Positions 32,901-44,814 of a DNA stretch of 64,000 nt are shown piece by piece; within the stretch, counting starts at the first letter, position 1, and each line of letters starts with the position of its first letter. Position numbers and translations under genes: made by a program. This DNA comes from Hemibagrus wyckioides (taxonomy: Eukaryota; Chordata; Actinopteri; Siluriformes; Bagridae). The DNA is taken from NCBI RefSeq assembly GCF_019097595.1, contig NC_080717.1, positions 13,076,336 through 13,140,335 on the forward strand, written 5' to 3'. The notes under the pieces are model-generated. The model had not been told where the DNA came from and did no database searches. It saw only the letters and a list, made by a program, of their open reading frames with translations.

Positions 32901-33240
32901 TTATGAAGATGTTTTACATGTTTTATTGAGTCTGTTTAAAGTCTTTCCATTATTTGTCGGTATGGCAACTTGAATATAAGGAATGGGGTAAGTTGAACAG
33001 TATAGTTAAGATGTGTAGTAAGATGGTGGGGGCTGATCTAAGGGCTATTACACAAATTACGACCATAAGGTGACTAAGAAGGGCCAGTTAGTCCTTTCTG
33101 ATGCCACCCATCCATTGTGTACCGAATTTCAACTGCTTCCTTCTAATCGGAGATTTAAATTCCCTTTGTGCAAATCAAATAGATATAAGAATTACTTTGT
33201 ACCTACTGCAATCCTGTTTTTAAATGACTTATTATAAATG
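29936..33240 (+). mobile_element. Decayed LINE, split by a hAT insertion
   Basis: Endonuclease part: YIHPKANVKNASDRLCKTVH, NIVMGDFNYCKM, then in another frame CGKYLDLCYGSI and LGLSDHHVVYLAPVY. After the hAT the reverse transcriptase follows: DPMQFSYRSGIGVEYAT, FIYFSSAFNCVQPHI, then a frame with KFADDSVIVS near 32580. Multiple stops make it inactive. The 3' end lies before the TCTA microsatellite. It differs from the LINE at 0.8-2.5 kb in its motifs. Confidence 0.82.
30360..31444. mobile_element. Non-autonomous hAT element inside the LINE
   Basis: A 1085-bp element with ends tagggctgtaac and gtttcagcccta. Perfect target duplications, gtatgtac, lie at 30352-30359 and 31445-31452. Subterminal regions carry repeated cgattaatcg-type words at both ends. 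Removing it restores the LINE frame around the VCT/TDLD junction. Confidence 0.92.
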
Positions 33241-33342
33241 TGTGTTGTGTTGCAGTGACCGTAATGTGGCCACTGTTACTTAAAAAAATCCATCATCCCA
33301 GCTCCCATGTCAGAAACAATTCCGACTCCCTCCACCTAAAAA

Positions 33343-33468
<126 letters not shown>

Positions 33469-33960
33469 AAAAATAAGAGACCACTGCAAAAGAATCAGTT
33501 TCTTATGTTTTTTTCTTACAGATGCATGTATTGGTGAGATGAACAGTTTTGTTTCATGTTTTGTGAACTGCTGACAATATTTCTCATGAATTCAAAATGG
33601 TTAAATTACTGTTGTTATTTAGAGTGTATATTTAAAGGAAATGACAACACATCAAAATAACACAAGATCATGCAGTATTTGCAGAGCTTTAATAACTCAA
33701 ATAAAACAAAATGCAAATAATTTTTTAAACAAATTATGTTAATGTTTTGGCTAAATAACATTAAGAAATCAGTATTTGGTGGAATAACCCCGATTTGCAT
33801 GCGTTTTGCTATGGTCTCCACCAGTTTTTCACACTGCTGTTGTGTGACTTTATACCACTCTTTTTGCAAAAAGCTCAGCTTTGCTTGATGGTTTGTGACC
33901 ATCCGTCTTCCTCTTGATGACATTCCAGAGGTTTTCAATAGGGTTCAAATCTGGAGGTCG
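33469..33960 (-). mobile_element. Tc1-like remnant (same family as 7189-8038)
   Basis: Starts ataagagaccactgcaaaa and carries the aacaccaaatactgattt-type and ttttcaatagggttc segments. It lacks the LINE tail that interrupts the 7.2-8.0 kb copy, so it shows the uninterrupted arrangement. Confidence 0.75.
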
Positions 33961-34369
33961 GTCTGTCTGTACATCAACTAGTTCCACAGATTTTTTAAAA
34001 TGTTTACTCAATTTCTCTCTTCAAAATATTACTTGAATATCAAATTTTTAGTTGGCCCAAACTTCACTCCAACTTTAAAAAGATTATAGTATTGCCTGAA
34101 TTTGTGCTTATTGGTCCAGTCATTAGCCATTCTGAACGTTGAAAATAACCCTTCGTTTAACATTTTAAAAACATTTGTGCTTATATTGACTTTATATAAT
34201 GTCTTCTTAACCAAGCCCGAGCAAGAATATTAGTACAACAATATTTTTTCTATTCCATCATTTAATTAGTTGAATTTTACAGAGTATCTATGTCCTCAAC
34301 CCCACCCCAAAAATTGCCCACCTGGGATATGTCTGCACACCCTTCCATGGTTGGCAACAACCGGGCCTG

Positions 34370-35927
34370 CTTTAAACTGTTCCTACAGCTTGAATTCTTC
34401 CTCTACAGCCACACACTACCTTAAACTTTTTTAACTGTGACTTTAGCTTGTATATATTATTTGACAATGTATTGCAATAATTTAAGCAATATATCGCTTT
34501 GCTTTTCGCAATCACACATTTTCTTCTGGAAATGCAACATTCTACTCTTGTTATCGTCACTCTTTATTATTATTATTCCGGTTTCCTTGGCGCGCTACTA
34601 GTCCTAAATGGTAATAGCTAGAAACATGGGTCTAATGCTAAAATGTTGCTCATGTTAATTTCTAAATGCAGTTTTTCACGGACTTCACTTCCTTGTTTTT
34701 GTACAAATGTTTAAGCAGAGCGCACACACTAGTTCGGCTTTTCTCTGAGGCTATCGGTAGATGCTGTGCATGTAAAACATTACTCCACTGATCTCAGTAA
34801 TATTATTTAAGCAGAGTGCACACACACTAGTTCGTTTTCACTTTAGCTTGTATATATTATTTGAGAATGTCTTGCAATAATTTAAGCAACATAGTGCTTT
34901 GCTTTTTGCAATCACACTCGCATTTTCTTCTGGAAATGCAACATTCTAGTTAGTGTGATTTGCATAAGCACTTTTGTTATCGTCACTCTTTATTATTATT
35001 ATTCCGGTTTCCTCTGTGCGCTACTAGTCCTAAATGATAATAGCTAGAAACATGGTTCCAATGCTAAAATGTTGCTCATGTTGTGCTTAAGTGTGCTATT
35101 ACTTTTCATGCTGATAAGTATTATAGTTTATTTTATATGAATTTTTCATGTAGTTTACTTCCTGGTTTCCGTACGGACATTTAAGGAGAGCGCACACACT
35201 AGTTCGGGTTTTTCTCGGCTAGCTGTGATGTCAGCTAGAGTGAGAGAAGAGGTTTGTTTTTTTAAGGTCGTACCGTCTTTAAACTGTTCCTACAGCTTGA
35301 ATTCTAACTGTACAGCTACATACTACTTTAAATGTTAGCTATATTTCACTTCCTGGGTTTTGTACAGACATTTAAGCATAGCACACGCTAATTCGTTTAG
35401 ACTTTATATTTTTACTGTAACTTTAGTTTGTATTTATTATTTGAGTGACATTTAAGCATGTATAGCCTTTATATATAGTTAACGCAGGCTAGCGGTAGGT
35501 GTTGGTAAATACTACTACACATACTACTTACATACTACCTTAAACTTTAGTTATGCATCAGTTCCTGGGTTTCGTATGGACATTTAAGCATAGCGAACAC
35601 GCTAGTTGGTTTAGACTTCATATTTTAACTGTAACTTTAGTTTGTATTTATTATTTGAGAATGCCTTGTAATAGTTTAAGCATGTATAGCTTTTACATAT
35701 ATATAACGGAGGCTAGCGCTAGGTGCCGTGCAGGCACCACGAGGTGTATAAATCATGTATAGCATGTATATAAATCACGTTGCTGTGCGGTACTTTGTTA
35801 GTGCGCTTGCCTCCCATGCTGAAGACCCGGGTTTGACACCCACTTGGAGTTGTATTTATATATTATTTGAGAATTTCTTTGCTTTTCGCAATCACATGCA
35901 TTTTCTTCTGGAAATGCAACATTCTAG
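34370..35927 (+). mobile_element. Helitron-like repeat block with three 3' termini
   Basis: Three stretches share the terminal pattern of a hairpin (gcattttc, loop ttct, ggaaatgc) followed by aacattctag. They lie at 34517-34545 (ending ctac), 34920-34949 (ctag) and 35898-35927 (ctag, followed by T). A hairpin about 10 nt before CTRR is the hallmark of Helitron 3' ends. The first two copies are about 404 bp apart with similar interiors (tagcttgtatatattatttg; ctactagtcctaaatg). Further partial units fill 35278-35700. No Rep/helicase frame is present, so these are non-autonomous. The 5' ends (TC-type) were not located. Confidence 0.6.
35781..35847 (+). repeat. tRNA-Gly(CCC)-like stretch, degraded
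   Basis: Reads cttgcctcccatgctgaaga then cccgggtttgacaccc, resembling the anticodon arm (CCC in a cctCCCatg loop) and T-arm of tRNA-Gly. The 5' half and acceptor stem do not pair well, so it is a tRNA pseudogene or SINE head rather than a working tRNA. Confidence 0.45.
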
Positions 35928-36382
35928 TTAAACTCTGAAATTTCTACAAATATAGTGCACTGAATAAATATCAAGAGGGGATGTTATAATGTCAAATTTG
36001 TATATTTCACTCACCATACATTTTGTTTCCTCATTTCACTGATGTGCTGCTATGAAAGGTATCTGTGCATTGTAGTATACACAGGAATAAAGGAATATGC
36101 ACTGTTACATTATAACATGTTTCTTGTAAATATGTAAAAATCCATGTCAATGTATTTTCATAATCAACCTTAATAAGTAGTTAACCTCAGTGAGTACATA
36201 ATAATTGTTGTCATGTTGTTAGGAATGAAAAGCATAGTCTTTCCCACATTCCTGGGTTATTTGCTGGTTACTAGGTTTTTATTGTTTTCACTTCCAGTTT
36301 ATTTCCTTGTGTTACTTTTCTTAATATCCATATGCGTATTATAAAATTGTATGAATGTGTTTTTGTGTATATTCATATAAAG
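35928..36382. other. Formin intron 3 flank, no repeat recognised
   Basis: AT-rich intronic sequence leading to the exon 4 acceptor. Confidence 0.5.
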
Positions 36383-36487
36383 GAGGATATGAACCTGAAC
36401 GAGGATCGTAAAGCCCCTCTTCGGGAAAAGGACCTGAGCACTAAACGAGAGATGGTTGTCCAGTACATCTCTGCCACAGCTAAATCT
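36383..36487 (+). CDS. DIAPH2: Formin DIAPH2 exon 4 (GTPase-binding region)
   Basis: A 105-bp exon of 35 codons. The acceptor is tcatataaag ending at 36382 and the donor is gtaagtg from 36488. The peptide starts EDMNLNEDRKAPLREKD and ends MVVQYISATAKS, continuing directly from LFEKMM of the preceding exon in phase 0. It forms the middle of the Drf GTPase-binding domain. The acceptor tract is less pyrimidine-rich than those of exons 2 and 3. A Helitron-like repeat block ends about 450 bp upstream, so transposon insertion has come close to this exon without interrupting it. Confidence is high because sequence, frame and splice sites agree. Confidence 0.92.
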
Positions 36488-36832
36488 GTAAGTGTTACAT
36501 TTTTTCTTCTTGTTTTAGAATGCTAGACTGGCTGAAGAACAGAACTGAACAGGATACAGAACTGAACAACATACAGCATTTACATTAATTTCATCCACTC
36601 CTAGCTACATTTAATATCTCCAAACACCTTTTGCTGCTGTCTTTTGTTTACATTTCAAGCACTGATCTGTTCAGTTCTGTTCAGACAAGTTCAAAATAGG
36701 CAGAATAAATATCTGCTGACTGTCTCACTAACTGAAACACCCAAAGATAAATTGATTTGCTTGCATTATGTGTTTTTTTTATTTTGCTGATTGTCTTGCC
36801 TTCTTAATTAAACTATAAAATTTCCACCAATA

Positions 36833-36868
36833 TTATTATACCATACTAAAATTAGTATGGTATAATAA
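36833..36868. repeat. Perfect 36-bp palindrome
   Basis: Arms ttattataccatactaa and ttagtatggtataataa separated by AA, a 17-bp perfect inverted repeat. It could form a cruciform or hairpin. No gene lies nearby except formin exon 4, 345 bp upstream. Confidence 0.9.
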
Positions 36869-37309
36869 AAAAAGCAATATAATTGTTCATTTGTATCAAT
36901 GAAGGAAACATTAATTGTGGCTAAACAATGCCTTTTGCAGTACAGTTTTTTTGTATAGGCATTGTGAGCACTCTCACTTAGTATTCTCACTGAATTCTCT
37001 GGGCATAATTATTAAAAATAATTTTGGACCTTTTCTTACAGTGGAAACCTTTAACTGTGACAAATAACAAGCCCACTGGTTTGTTATAATTTTTGTAAGG
37101 AATGTTATGATTGTAGTGTGTCACAGTATAATAATGGTATGATGGTCTAAATTTTTGTAGTTTTTTTTTTTTTAATGTCCATACTCTGCAACCCCACCCA
37201 GCTATTTCATTACATATGGTCATTGGTATTCATTGGTAACATGCTAATGTCTTTGAGTTTATAGGAGATAAAATAGAAACTTTATTTGGTCAGTGTACAT
37301 TTACAGTTA

Positions 37310-37485
37310 GGGGATGTGGCAGCTCAGTGGTTAAGATGTTAAACTGCTGATAAGAAGGTTGTGAGTCCCAGGTCCACTGCTGGGCCCCTGATCAAGGCCC
37401 TTAACCCTCAATTGCTCAGTTGTATAAAAAAGAGATAAAATGTAAGTCGGTCTGGATAAGGGTGTCTGCCAAACGCTGTAGATGT
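37310..37485 (+). repeat. tRNA-derived SINE (family of 23668-23905)
   Basis: gcagctcagtggttaagatg resembles an A-box, aaggttgtgagtcccaggtc a decayed B-box, and cctgatcaaggcccttaacc the family body. It ends with a gataagggtgtctgccaaac segment common to fish SINEs. Confidence 0.65.
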
Positions 37486-37559
37486 AAATATCTACAAGAT
37501 ATTATCCAATAAAGACCTATTAACCAGACAGTTCAAATAAATTATCTATCAGTATTATC

Positions 37560-38790
37560 TATTACACAACTCTAAACCATTTTATCACTTTAACAAAATG
37601 GAAAGTAAATGAACAGAAGAGAAATCCAAATCAAATCAATATTTAATGTGACCATTTTTTGCCTGCAAAACAGCATCAGTTCTTTTAGGTATACTTGCAC
37701 ACAGTTTTTGAAGGAACTTGGGAGGTAGGTGGTTCTAAACATCTTGGAGACCTAACCACAAATCTTATCTGAATGTAGGCTGCCTCAGATCATTCTGTGT
37801 CTTCTTGTAATCCCAGAAAGACTCGATAATGTTGGGATCAGGGCTTTGTGGGGGCCACTATTACTTCCAGGACTCCTTGTTCTTCTCTGCACTGAAGATG
37901 GTTCTTAATGATATTAGCTGTATGTTTGGGGTTGTTATGCTGTAGAATAAATTTAGGGCCAGTAAGATGCCTCCCTGAAGGCATTGTATGATGGATAAGT
38001 ATCTGCCTGTGTTTCTCAGCATTGAGGATACCATTAATCCTGAAAAATCTCCAACTCTCTTTGCTGTAATGCAGCTCCAAAGTTGCAAGGATCCTTCACC
38101 ATGCTTCAGTCTGGTCTGTAAAACTCATTATTATACCACTTTCTAGCCCTTCAGCAAACAACCTGCCTCCTGCTGTAGTCTAATATTTCAGATTTTGACT
38201 CATCTGGAATTTCCTTCGGGATCAATAAAGTATCTATCAACGTCATCATCATCAGTCCAAATTTTCTGCACCCCAGTTCATATGTTTCATGCATAGTTGC
38301 ATGTTTCCACATCTGAGGCATGGCATTTTGGCCTCAATTCTTCCATGAAGACCACTTCTGGCCAGACTTCTCCGGACAGTAGATGGGTGTACCTGGGTCT
38401 CATTAACTTCCGCCAGTTCTTTGCTGATGGCACTGCTAGACATCTTCCGACGGTGAAGGGAAGTATGCATGATGCATTAAGTTTCCTTGACTGACCACTG
38501 CATCTACAGTGCTCAACATTGCCTATTTCTTTAAGCTTCTTCAAAATAGCGTAAACAGCACATCTCTAAACTACAATCTGCTTTGAAATCTTTGCCCAAA
38601 AGAAACCTTGCTGAAGTGTACAAAGTGTGCAAGATTCTGGTTTGAAGCCAAAGGGTAGTCACACCAAATATTGATTTGATTTAGATTTTTGTTCTGATTG
38701 CTCATTTAGCATTTTGTAAATTAATACACAATTAAAATGTATATTTTTGAAAGCATTCTTACTTTACAGCATTTCTTTACACCTGCCTAA
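37560..38790 (-). mobile_element. Tc1-like element, broken transposase
   Basis: Both ends contain complementary aatcaatatttaatgtgacc and cacaccaaatattgattt. Minus-strand parts: an HTH/linker region (SAISKELAEVNETQVHPSTV then RRSLARSGLHGRIEAK) at 38252-38440, and ILQHNNPKHTANIIKNHL with the second catalytic region near 37900, where the usual aspartate appears as asparagine (HNN). A LINE tail (about 38194-38236) lies between. Confidence 0.72.
38194..38236 (+). repeat. LINE 3' tail inserted in the Tc1-like element
   Basis: ggaatttccttcgggatcaa followed by taaagtatctatc interrupts the Tc1 transposase remnant. It is the sense counterpart of the tail at 7399-7735. Confidence 0.5.
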
Positions 38791-38942
38791 AATGTTTTCA
38801 CAGTACTCAATAATTATAAATTACTTAATTTACTTACCTAAATTATATAATAAACTTTTAGTAACATTTAGTAGCCTCTGCAGAAAGTAATGATTATAAA
38901 TATTATAAATGAAATGTGAATGTATAAATAGAGTAATATACA

Positions 38943-38946
<4 letters not shown>

Positions 38947-39015
<69 letters not shown>

Positions 39016-39027
39016 GTGTGTGTGTGT

Positions 39028-39092
<65 letters not shown>
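38947..39092. repeat. (AT)n(GT)n(AT)n microsatellite
   Basis: Two long AT tracts separated by a GT-rich stretch at about 39014-39036. A poly-A run follows at 39172-39196. Confidence 0.95.
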
Positions 39093-39094
<2 letters not shown>

Positions 39095-39229
39095 TATGAG
39101 TGCAATATAGAGTGAGCTGTGTATGTGTGCCTGTGTGTGGGGTCGGAAAAAGTGCAGGCGAGTGTCCTCGCCAAAAAAAAAAAAAAAAAAAAAAAATTAT
39201 CCTTGCCCTGGTCCTGCATCACTGGCGAT

Positions 39230-40450
39230 ACACTTTTTGATGCCCCAGAGAGAATTCCTGACTGCCATCTTTGCTATCCTCACCACTCGGGACAATGACT
39301 TCTTGTTGTGGGCAGTGGTCACACTGAAGCACACAGCCGCAGTGTAAAATGCCCTCAGCATCCTCTACACCTTATGTATGGCATGCCCCTCATCAGGCTG
39401 TTTGTGTTGTCCAGGCGAGGTCTTCCGCAAGCTGGACCCCAGTGTATTACCATGGTCTTGTTGATTTGCAGGGGGCTATATTTCCTAACTTCCTTGCTCC
39501 CATTGTTAAATCATCTCTTTAGTTTTGGTGATGTACAGGCTACCATGTGAAGAGGACATCCACATCCTCCAAGTACCCTTCTCATCAGTGTTAATGATAA
39601 GGCCTTCCATGACTGAATCATTGGCAAACAGCACCAGCATGTTAGAACTTTGTTTAGCTGTGCAGTAGTGTAGAGTACAACAGGGTACTGAGGATGCAGC
39701 TCTAGGAAGCTGAGGGTGACCTTGGAAAAGGTGTGGTTTCTGGTGACCACCTGGGATGTCTGGTCAGGAAGACCAGGAACCAGTGACAGATGGTGGAATT
39801 CAGCCACAGGTTTTCCTCTTGGGCCATTGATTGCTGTTGTAGAAAGGACAGTAATCAGTTACAGTTACATTATTTACTGTTTAGTGTCACCCAAATGAGG
39901 ATGGGTTCCCTTCTGAGCCTGGTTCCTCTCAAGGTTTCTTCCTCATATCATCCCAGGGAGTTTTTCCTTGCTACCGTCACCACAGGCTTGCTCATTAGGG
40001 ATAAAATAAAATAGTTTAATAATTTAATTTAATAATTTATTCTTATTTCTAGTTATTTTTTTATATTTTCATTTTAATTTTTCCCCTCCCCTTTCTCCGT
40101 TTCTCTTCTTTTATAAAGCTGCTTTGAGACAATGTTCATTGTAAAAGGTGCTATACAAAATAAATTGAATTGAATTGAATAATGGTGTTGAATATGGAGC
40201 TGTAATCCACAAAGAGCATCCTTACACCATTCCCTTTTCTCTGGTCACAGTGTGTAGGGTGTGATTGATGGCATTGTCTGTGGACCTGTTGGACTGGTAT
40301 GCAAACTGTATTGGAACTAAACTGCTGGGAAAGGAGTGGCAGATACTGGTAGATAACTGGTAGGCTCTATCCACTTTGGAGTGTCTTTGTTGGCCTGTGG
40401 TAGAATATAAACAGTCACAATGATAGCAGATGAGAATTCTCTGGGTCAAT
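39230..40450 (-). mobile_element. Decayed LINE, interrupted by a dispersed repeat
   Basis: The minus strand from 40440 reads VPIQFAYQSNRSTDNAINHT, the N-terminal reverse transcriptase motif of L2/CR1-like LINEs. Lower-numbered sequence holds other RT parts (around 39550-39830) in several frames. The 39890-40178 repeat was inserted between them. Numerous stops. Confidence 0.68.
39890..40178 (+). repeat. Dispersed fish repeat (second copy at 44395-44670)
   Basis: Shares tttcttcctcatatcatccc, agggagtttttccttg, aggcttgctcattaggg and gctgctttgagacaatgttc with the 44.4-kb copy, and ends in an aaataaattgaattgaattg tail. The short tandem tail suggests SINE- or LINE-type retroposition. Confidence 0.75.
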
Positions 40451-40990
40451 TAAAGGGTCAAAATTTGACAGAGAGATATTCCAGGTTCAAAATTCCATAA
40501 TAATTGCACCATTTGTCACTGATCATAACACACACTCCACCTATACCCCCCCCCCATTTTCTATGACTTCTCAGTCCTATGACTTGAGAACTCAGGCAGC
40601 TGTTCAGCATGATCCAAAATGGTTGGAGTGAGCCAAATGGTGGTGTCTCAGAAGTCTTGCTGAAACTGTAGCCAGACTCGAATTTTGTCCAGTTTGTTAG
40701 CCATATCCTGAAAATTAGCTAACAATATGCTGGTCATTGCTGTGGAGCATGCTGTGGCCTATACCCTGTACCTCACGCTGAGCTGTTGACATTGTCTCTG
40801 CCTCAGGACAGCAAGTCTAAGAAATATTGCTGGTTTCAGATTCAAATTTAATTTGTTACATACACAACCATATACAGTATAGCATGTAGTAAAAATACTG
40901 GGTGTCTGCTTCATGTAAATGGAAATTTTAAACAGGTAGAAAAGTAAAGAAAGTATCTGTATAAATATATATGAATGCAATTCATTGGTT
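40451..40990 (-). repeat. Possible LINE flank and antisense LINE tail
   Basis: The gctaacaatatgctggtcat segment resembles the LINE endonuclease start at about 2150. At about 40840-40900, aatttaatttgttacatacacaac is an antisense LINE tail like that at 54735. Nothing else is seen. Confidence 0.4.
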
Positions 40991-40999
40991 TTTAATCAC

Positions 41000-41610
41000 G
41001 TTAAGACATATGTTATCCGATCAACCATAACATTAATTCCACCTGATTAATATTGTATAGGTTTCCCTTGTGCCACCAGAACAGCTCTGACCCATCATTT
41101 GAAAGGCTGTGTGTGTGTGCTTCACAAAACCTCTGAAGGTGTCCTGTTACATCTGGTACCAAGACATTAGCAGCAGATCATGAAAGTCCTGTAGGTGGCA
41201 ATTTGGGGCCTCCATGGATCAAACTTGATTGTCCAGAACATCCCACAGATGGTCAGATTGAATGAGATCTGGGGAAATTGGCCAAACCAACACCTTCAGC
41301 TTCTCAAAACATTCCTGAACAATTTTCACAGTCTGGCAGGATGCATTATTCTGCTGAAAGAGGCCTAAATCATTAGGGAATACTGTTGCCATGACAGTGT
41401 GTTAGGTTTGCAAAAATGTTTAGATGGGTGGTACATGTCAAAGTAAGATCCACATGAATACCAAAACCCATGGCTTCCTATCACAGCATTGCCCAGAGCA
41501 TCACACTGCATCTGCTGGCATGCTTTCTTCTTAGTGCATCCTAATGCCATTTCTTTACCATGTAAGCAATGCACACACATACACACACAGCCTTTCAAAT
41601 GATTGTACCG
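41000..41610 (-). mobile_element. Transposon remnant of the 'gatcagcc' family
   Basis: The left edge reads ccgatcaaccataacattaa. The interior includes a degraded transposase block on the minus strand (ALGNAVIGSHGFWYSCGSYF) comparable to the GNVLLGNIGY block at 29780. No intact frame. Confidence 0.55.
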
Positions 41611-42345
41611 AATTTAGTTCAAAATTTAAATATTTAAGTGTAATTATAACTGGTTATAATTAAGTATAAATATTCAAATGGGGGGTTAGAACTAACTGTC
41701 AGAGCGTCAATAACACAATTATTTGATTTGTTCGTCCACCGAACAGACAGTATAATTATGTATTAATTCCAGGGAAAGTTATCTACCTGGCCACGAAAGA
41801 ATAACTACTTTATAAAGTACTAGCTGTAATTTAGCACGTAGCAAGAGCAATGTTCAGGGACCCCGAAATTGTGAGCAAAGCACAGAGACAATCACTCGTT
41901 AATAAAATGCATTTAATAAAACAGAAACACACAACACATACTAACTACGACACATACATAAAAGACAGGATAAGGATTATAGAGAGGGGATAAGGAGGCA
42001 AAGAGAGATTGAGAGTAAGGAAGGGAATATGGAGGAAATCAGAATGAGAGAGAGAGAGAGAGAGAGAGAGAAATAGAGAGCGAGAAATAGAGAAGAGATC
42101 AAATATGGCAAGTTTCAAATCGAGTTTTGATTACAACAGTGTGAGAATAATGTGTCAGCTGATGAAAACAACAGCATTTATTGACCGTAACCAGCGTTTT
42201 ACTCATAGATTTCACTCTGTGAAGTGATGGTATTATCTGTAACAAAAACATTTGCGTTAAATTAAAAAGAAAAATGCCATCAGAGGTTGACGCTACAGAC
42301 TAAAATAGTGGGTCGGAGAAGTCTAGTTGTTATCATTTCCTCCTT
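41611..42345. other. No gene; includes a (GA)n microsatellite
   Basis: AT-rich sequence with a GA tract at about 42043-42071. No exon or element recognised. Confidence 0.5.
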
Positions 42346-42349
42346 CATT

Positions 42350-43800
42350 AAAATGAAAGATGTTGTCCAAGATTTCATTGGGAGCACTGGAAAAAAAACC
42401 AAAACAGTGAGCTCACCAACAACCTCCTCAGAGCAGAGGTGAAAGTGTTGTAACCAGTGCTTGAAGACATTGCAATGGCAAAATGGAATTCACAAAGAAA
42501 TGCCTGCAAATTGTGCAAACTTGTGCGAACTGCAGATATGAGCCACAAACATTCTGGAACCTTTTGATGAATATATCAGCTTATTGGACAAGCACTGTCT
42601 GGCATGGCTTAGGTTTGCATGGTTTCTTCTAAAATGGGCTCAGTAATCTTTATTGATGGTGATGGGGGCAACAGAATGAATTATGCCAATTTACAAAGAA
42701 ATGCATTCACTCTGTTTGGGAGGAACTTCATCGTGCAGCAAGATAATGACCCCAAACATACTACTAACACTCTAAATGACTTCATCGGGGAAAAAATGGA
42801 AAGCTTTAAACTGGTCCATTCAGTCACAAGACCCTAATGCAGTTGAACCTGCATTTCACTTTTTATAGAGGAGACTGTAGGGAGAAACCCCCAAAACAAA
42901 GAACAACAGAAGGAAGTTGTCCAAGCCTATAAAATAAGAATGCAACAGTGAGGTCAGTGTGTGGTCAGCTTGATACAATTTATGCAAACGAAATATATAC
43001 AGCCTTTTTTTTTTTTTTTTTTTTAAAGTGAAATTACTACCCTCCAACATAGTTGCTAGCCATTACAGGAATGGTGGTTTCAGCAAATTCTGTTTAATAT
43101 CAGACTTTTTAATCTATATAAATCTAAATATAAATATAATATGGGCAATATTGAGGATTGTAGATGCAGTGGTTGGGAAACTAAATGCAGCAGATGAAAA
43201 ACGCATCATGCTTACATTCCTTCAGCATCGAAAGATGGCCATCAGTGCCATGATCAGAGAACTGGCGAAAACTAGTGGGACCCAGATACACCCATCTACT
43301 TGTCTAACATGCATAAGCCATCCCAAAGCCAAAGCTAACACTAAGATTCACCTGCAAGAGCACTACGCCCCTCCACTTCACATATCTAATAGGTTTGCAT
43401 GTACATTTAGCTAGGCCTTTAGGGGCTCAAGTGGCACTGGTTAGGTATAGACCGTGAGACAGGATGTCAGACATAGAAGGTAATATTAGGGTCTAAGGGA
43501 AGCATAGGTTCTCAAAGGTAGTTTTTCATGTAGGAGCTAAACTCAGTTAGAGGTTACTAAGAGTCAGTCTGGGATTGCTACATGAAGAGACAGAAGGATT
43601 TGAGGTAGGCTACTTCCACAGAAGATCTGTGATTAGTTCTCTAAGATGTTTGGCACAACCTACTTATTGAGTTCCTTAAAAAACTGTGTCTAAGTGTACC
43701 TAGAAGAATTGATGCTGTTTTGCAGGCAAAGGTCACACCAAATAATGACCATTGTGATAATTGAATTATAGCATTTTTTTTCACACCTGCCTAAACACGA
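42350..43800 (+). mobile_element. Tc1-like remnants, rearranged
   Basis: Plus strand: [20 protein letters not shown] at about 42725, the second catalytic Asp region. Further downstream comes a different N-terminal segment (MAISAMIRELAKTSGTQIHP, about 43230), so the order is reversed relative to a normal transposase and two copies or a rearrangement are involved. The right end, ggtcacaccaaataatgac, resembles the 37.6-38.8 kb element. Confidence 0.6.
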
Positions 43801-44394
43801 TACTCAAAAAGGCATTATTAATTACAGTAATCTCTTGGTGGCTGTTCTTTTTTTAAGCGTCTTCTTTGTGCATCAACTTGGGTATGGTGTGTTGGCGTAA
43901 TTTTGTTATTTAGTATAGTGCACACCTACTTCAGCTAACAAGTAAAGATGATACTCTGGCCTGCTCATGATGTGCTCTTTGTGTTTGCTGTTTCCTTTGC
44001 ACATTAACTTACTTTGCTGACCGGCGCTGCATGCAGATAACTGGGAGCAAACTTGCGGTGAGTACCAAAATATTTATTTGATTACAATTCATCATTCTTC
44101 TCTATTTTCCACTCTTTTTAGACAAATTGTAGTAGAATGGACATTGTACAGTTTAAGGACATTATGAATATTTAATTTTCAGCATAAATATATCCATAAG
44201 AATTTTTTCCTGCATATAAATCTTTTTATTTTCAGAATCAAATATTTCTTTCTTGTTTAAACAGCCTATTACCATTATTGTAGGCAATATTTTTTTCAAA
44301 TATGTATTACATATTCAGCATAGACCTGACTTTTACACCCATTCAAAGTTGTTGAACATCCCATTCCAAAACCATGAACTTTGTATGGATTTCA

Positions 44395-44670
44395 CCCAAA
44401 TGAGGATGGGTTCCCTTTCTGAGCATGGTTCCTCTCAAGGTTTCTTCCTCATATCATCCCAGGGAGTTTTTCCTTGCCACTCTTGCCACAGGCTTGCTCA
44501 TTAGGTAAAATAGGGATAAAATAGTTTAATAATTTAATTTAATAATTCTTTATTTAGTTATTTTTTTATTTTAATTTTTTCCCCTCCCCTTTCTGTGTTT
44601 CTCTTCTTTTGTAAAGCTGCTTTGAGACAATGTTCATTGTAAAAGGTGCTATACAAAATGAATTGAATAT
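44395..44670 (+). repeat. Dispersed fish repeat (copy of 39890-40178)
   Basis: Same core words as the 39.9-kb copy, and the same aaatgaattgaat-type tail. Flanking sequence is unrelated to that of the other copy. Confidence 0.75.
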
Positions 44671-44814
44671 ATTCTACTCTCAGTATTTGTCTGTGGTGAT
44701 TGTCTGCCTAGGTACTTGGTTTTATTAGATTAGATTAGAATTCAACTTTGTCATTGCATGTGTGTACAAGGCAATGAAATGCATTTAGCATCTAACCATA
44801 TGGAAGTATAATAG

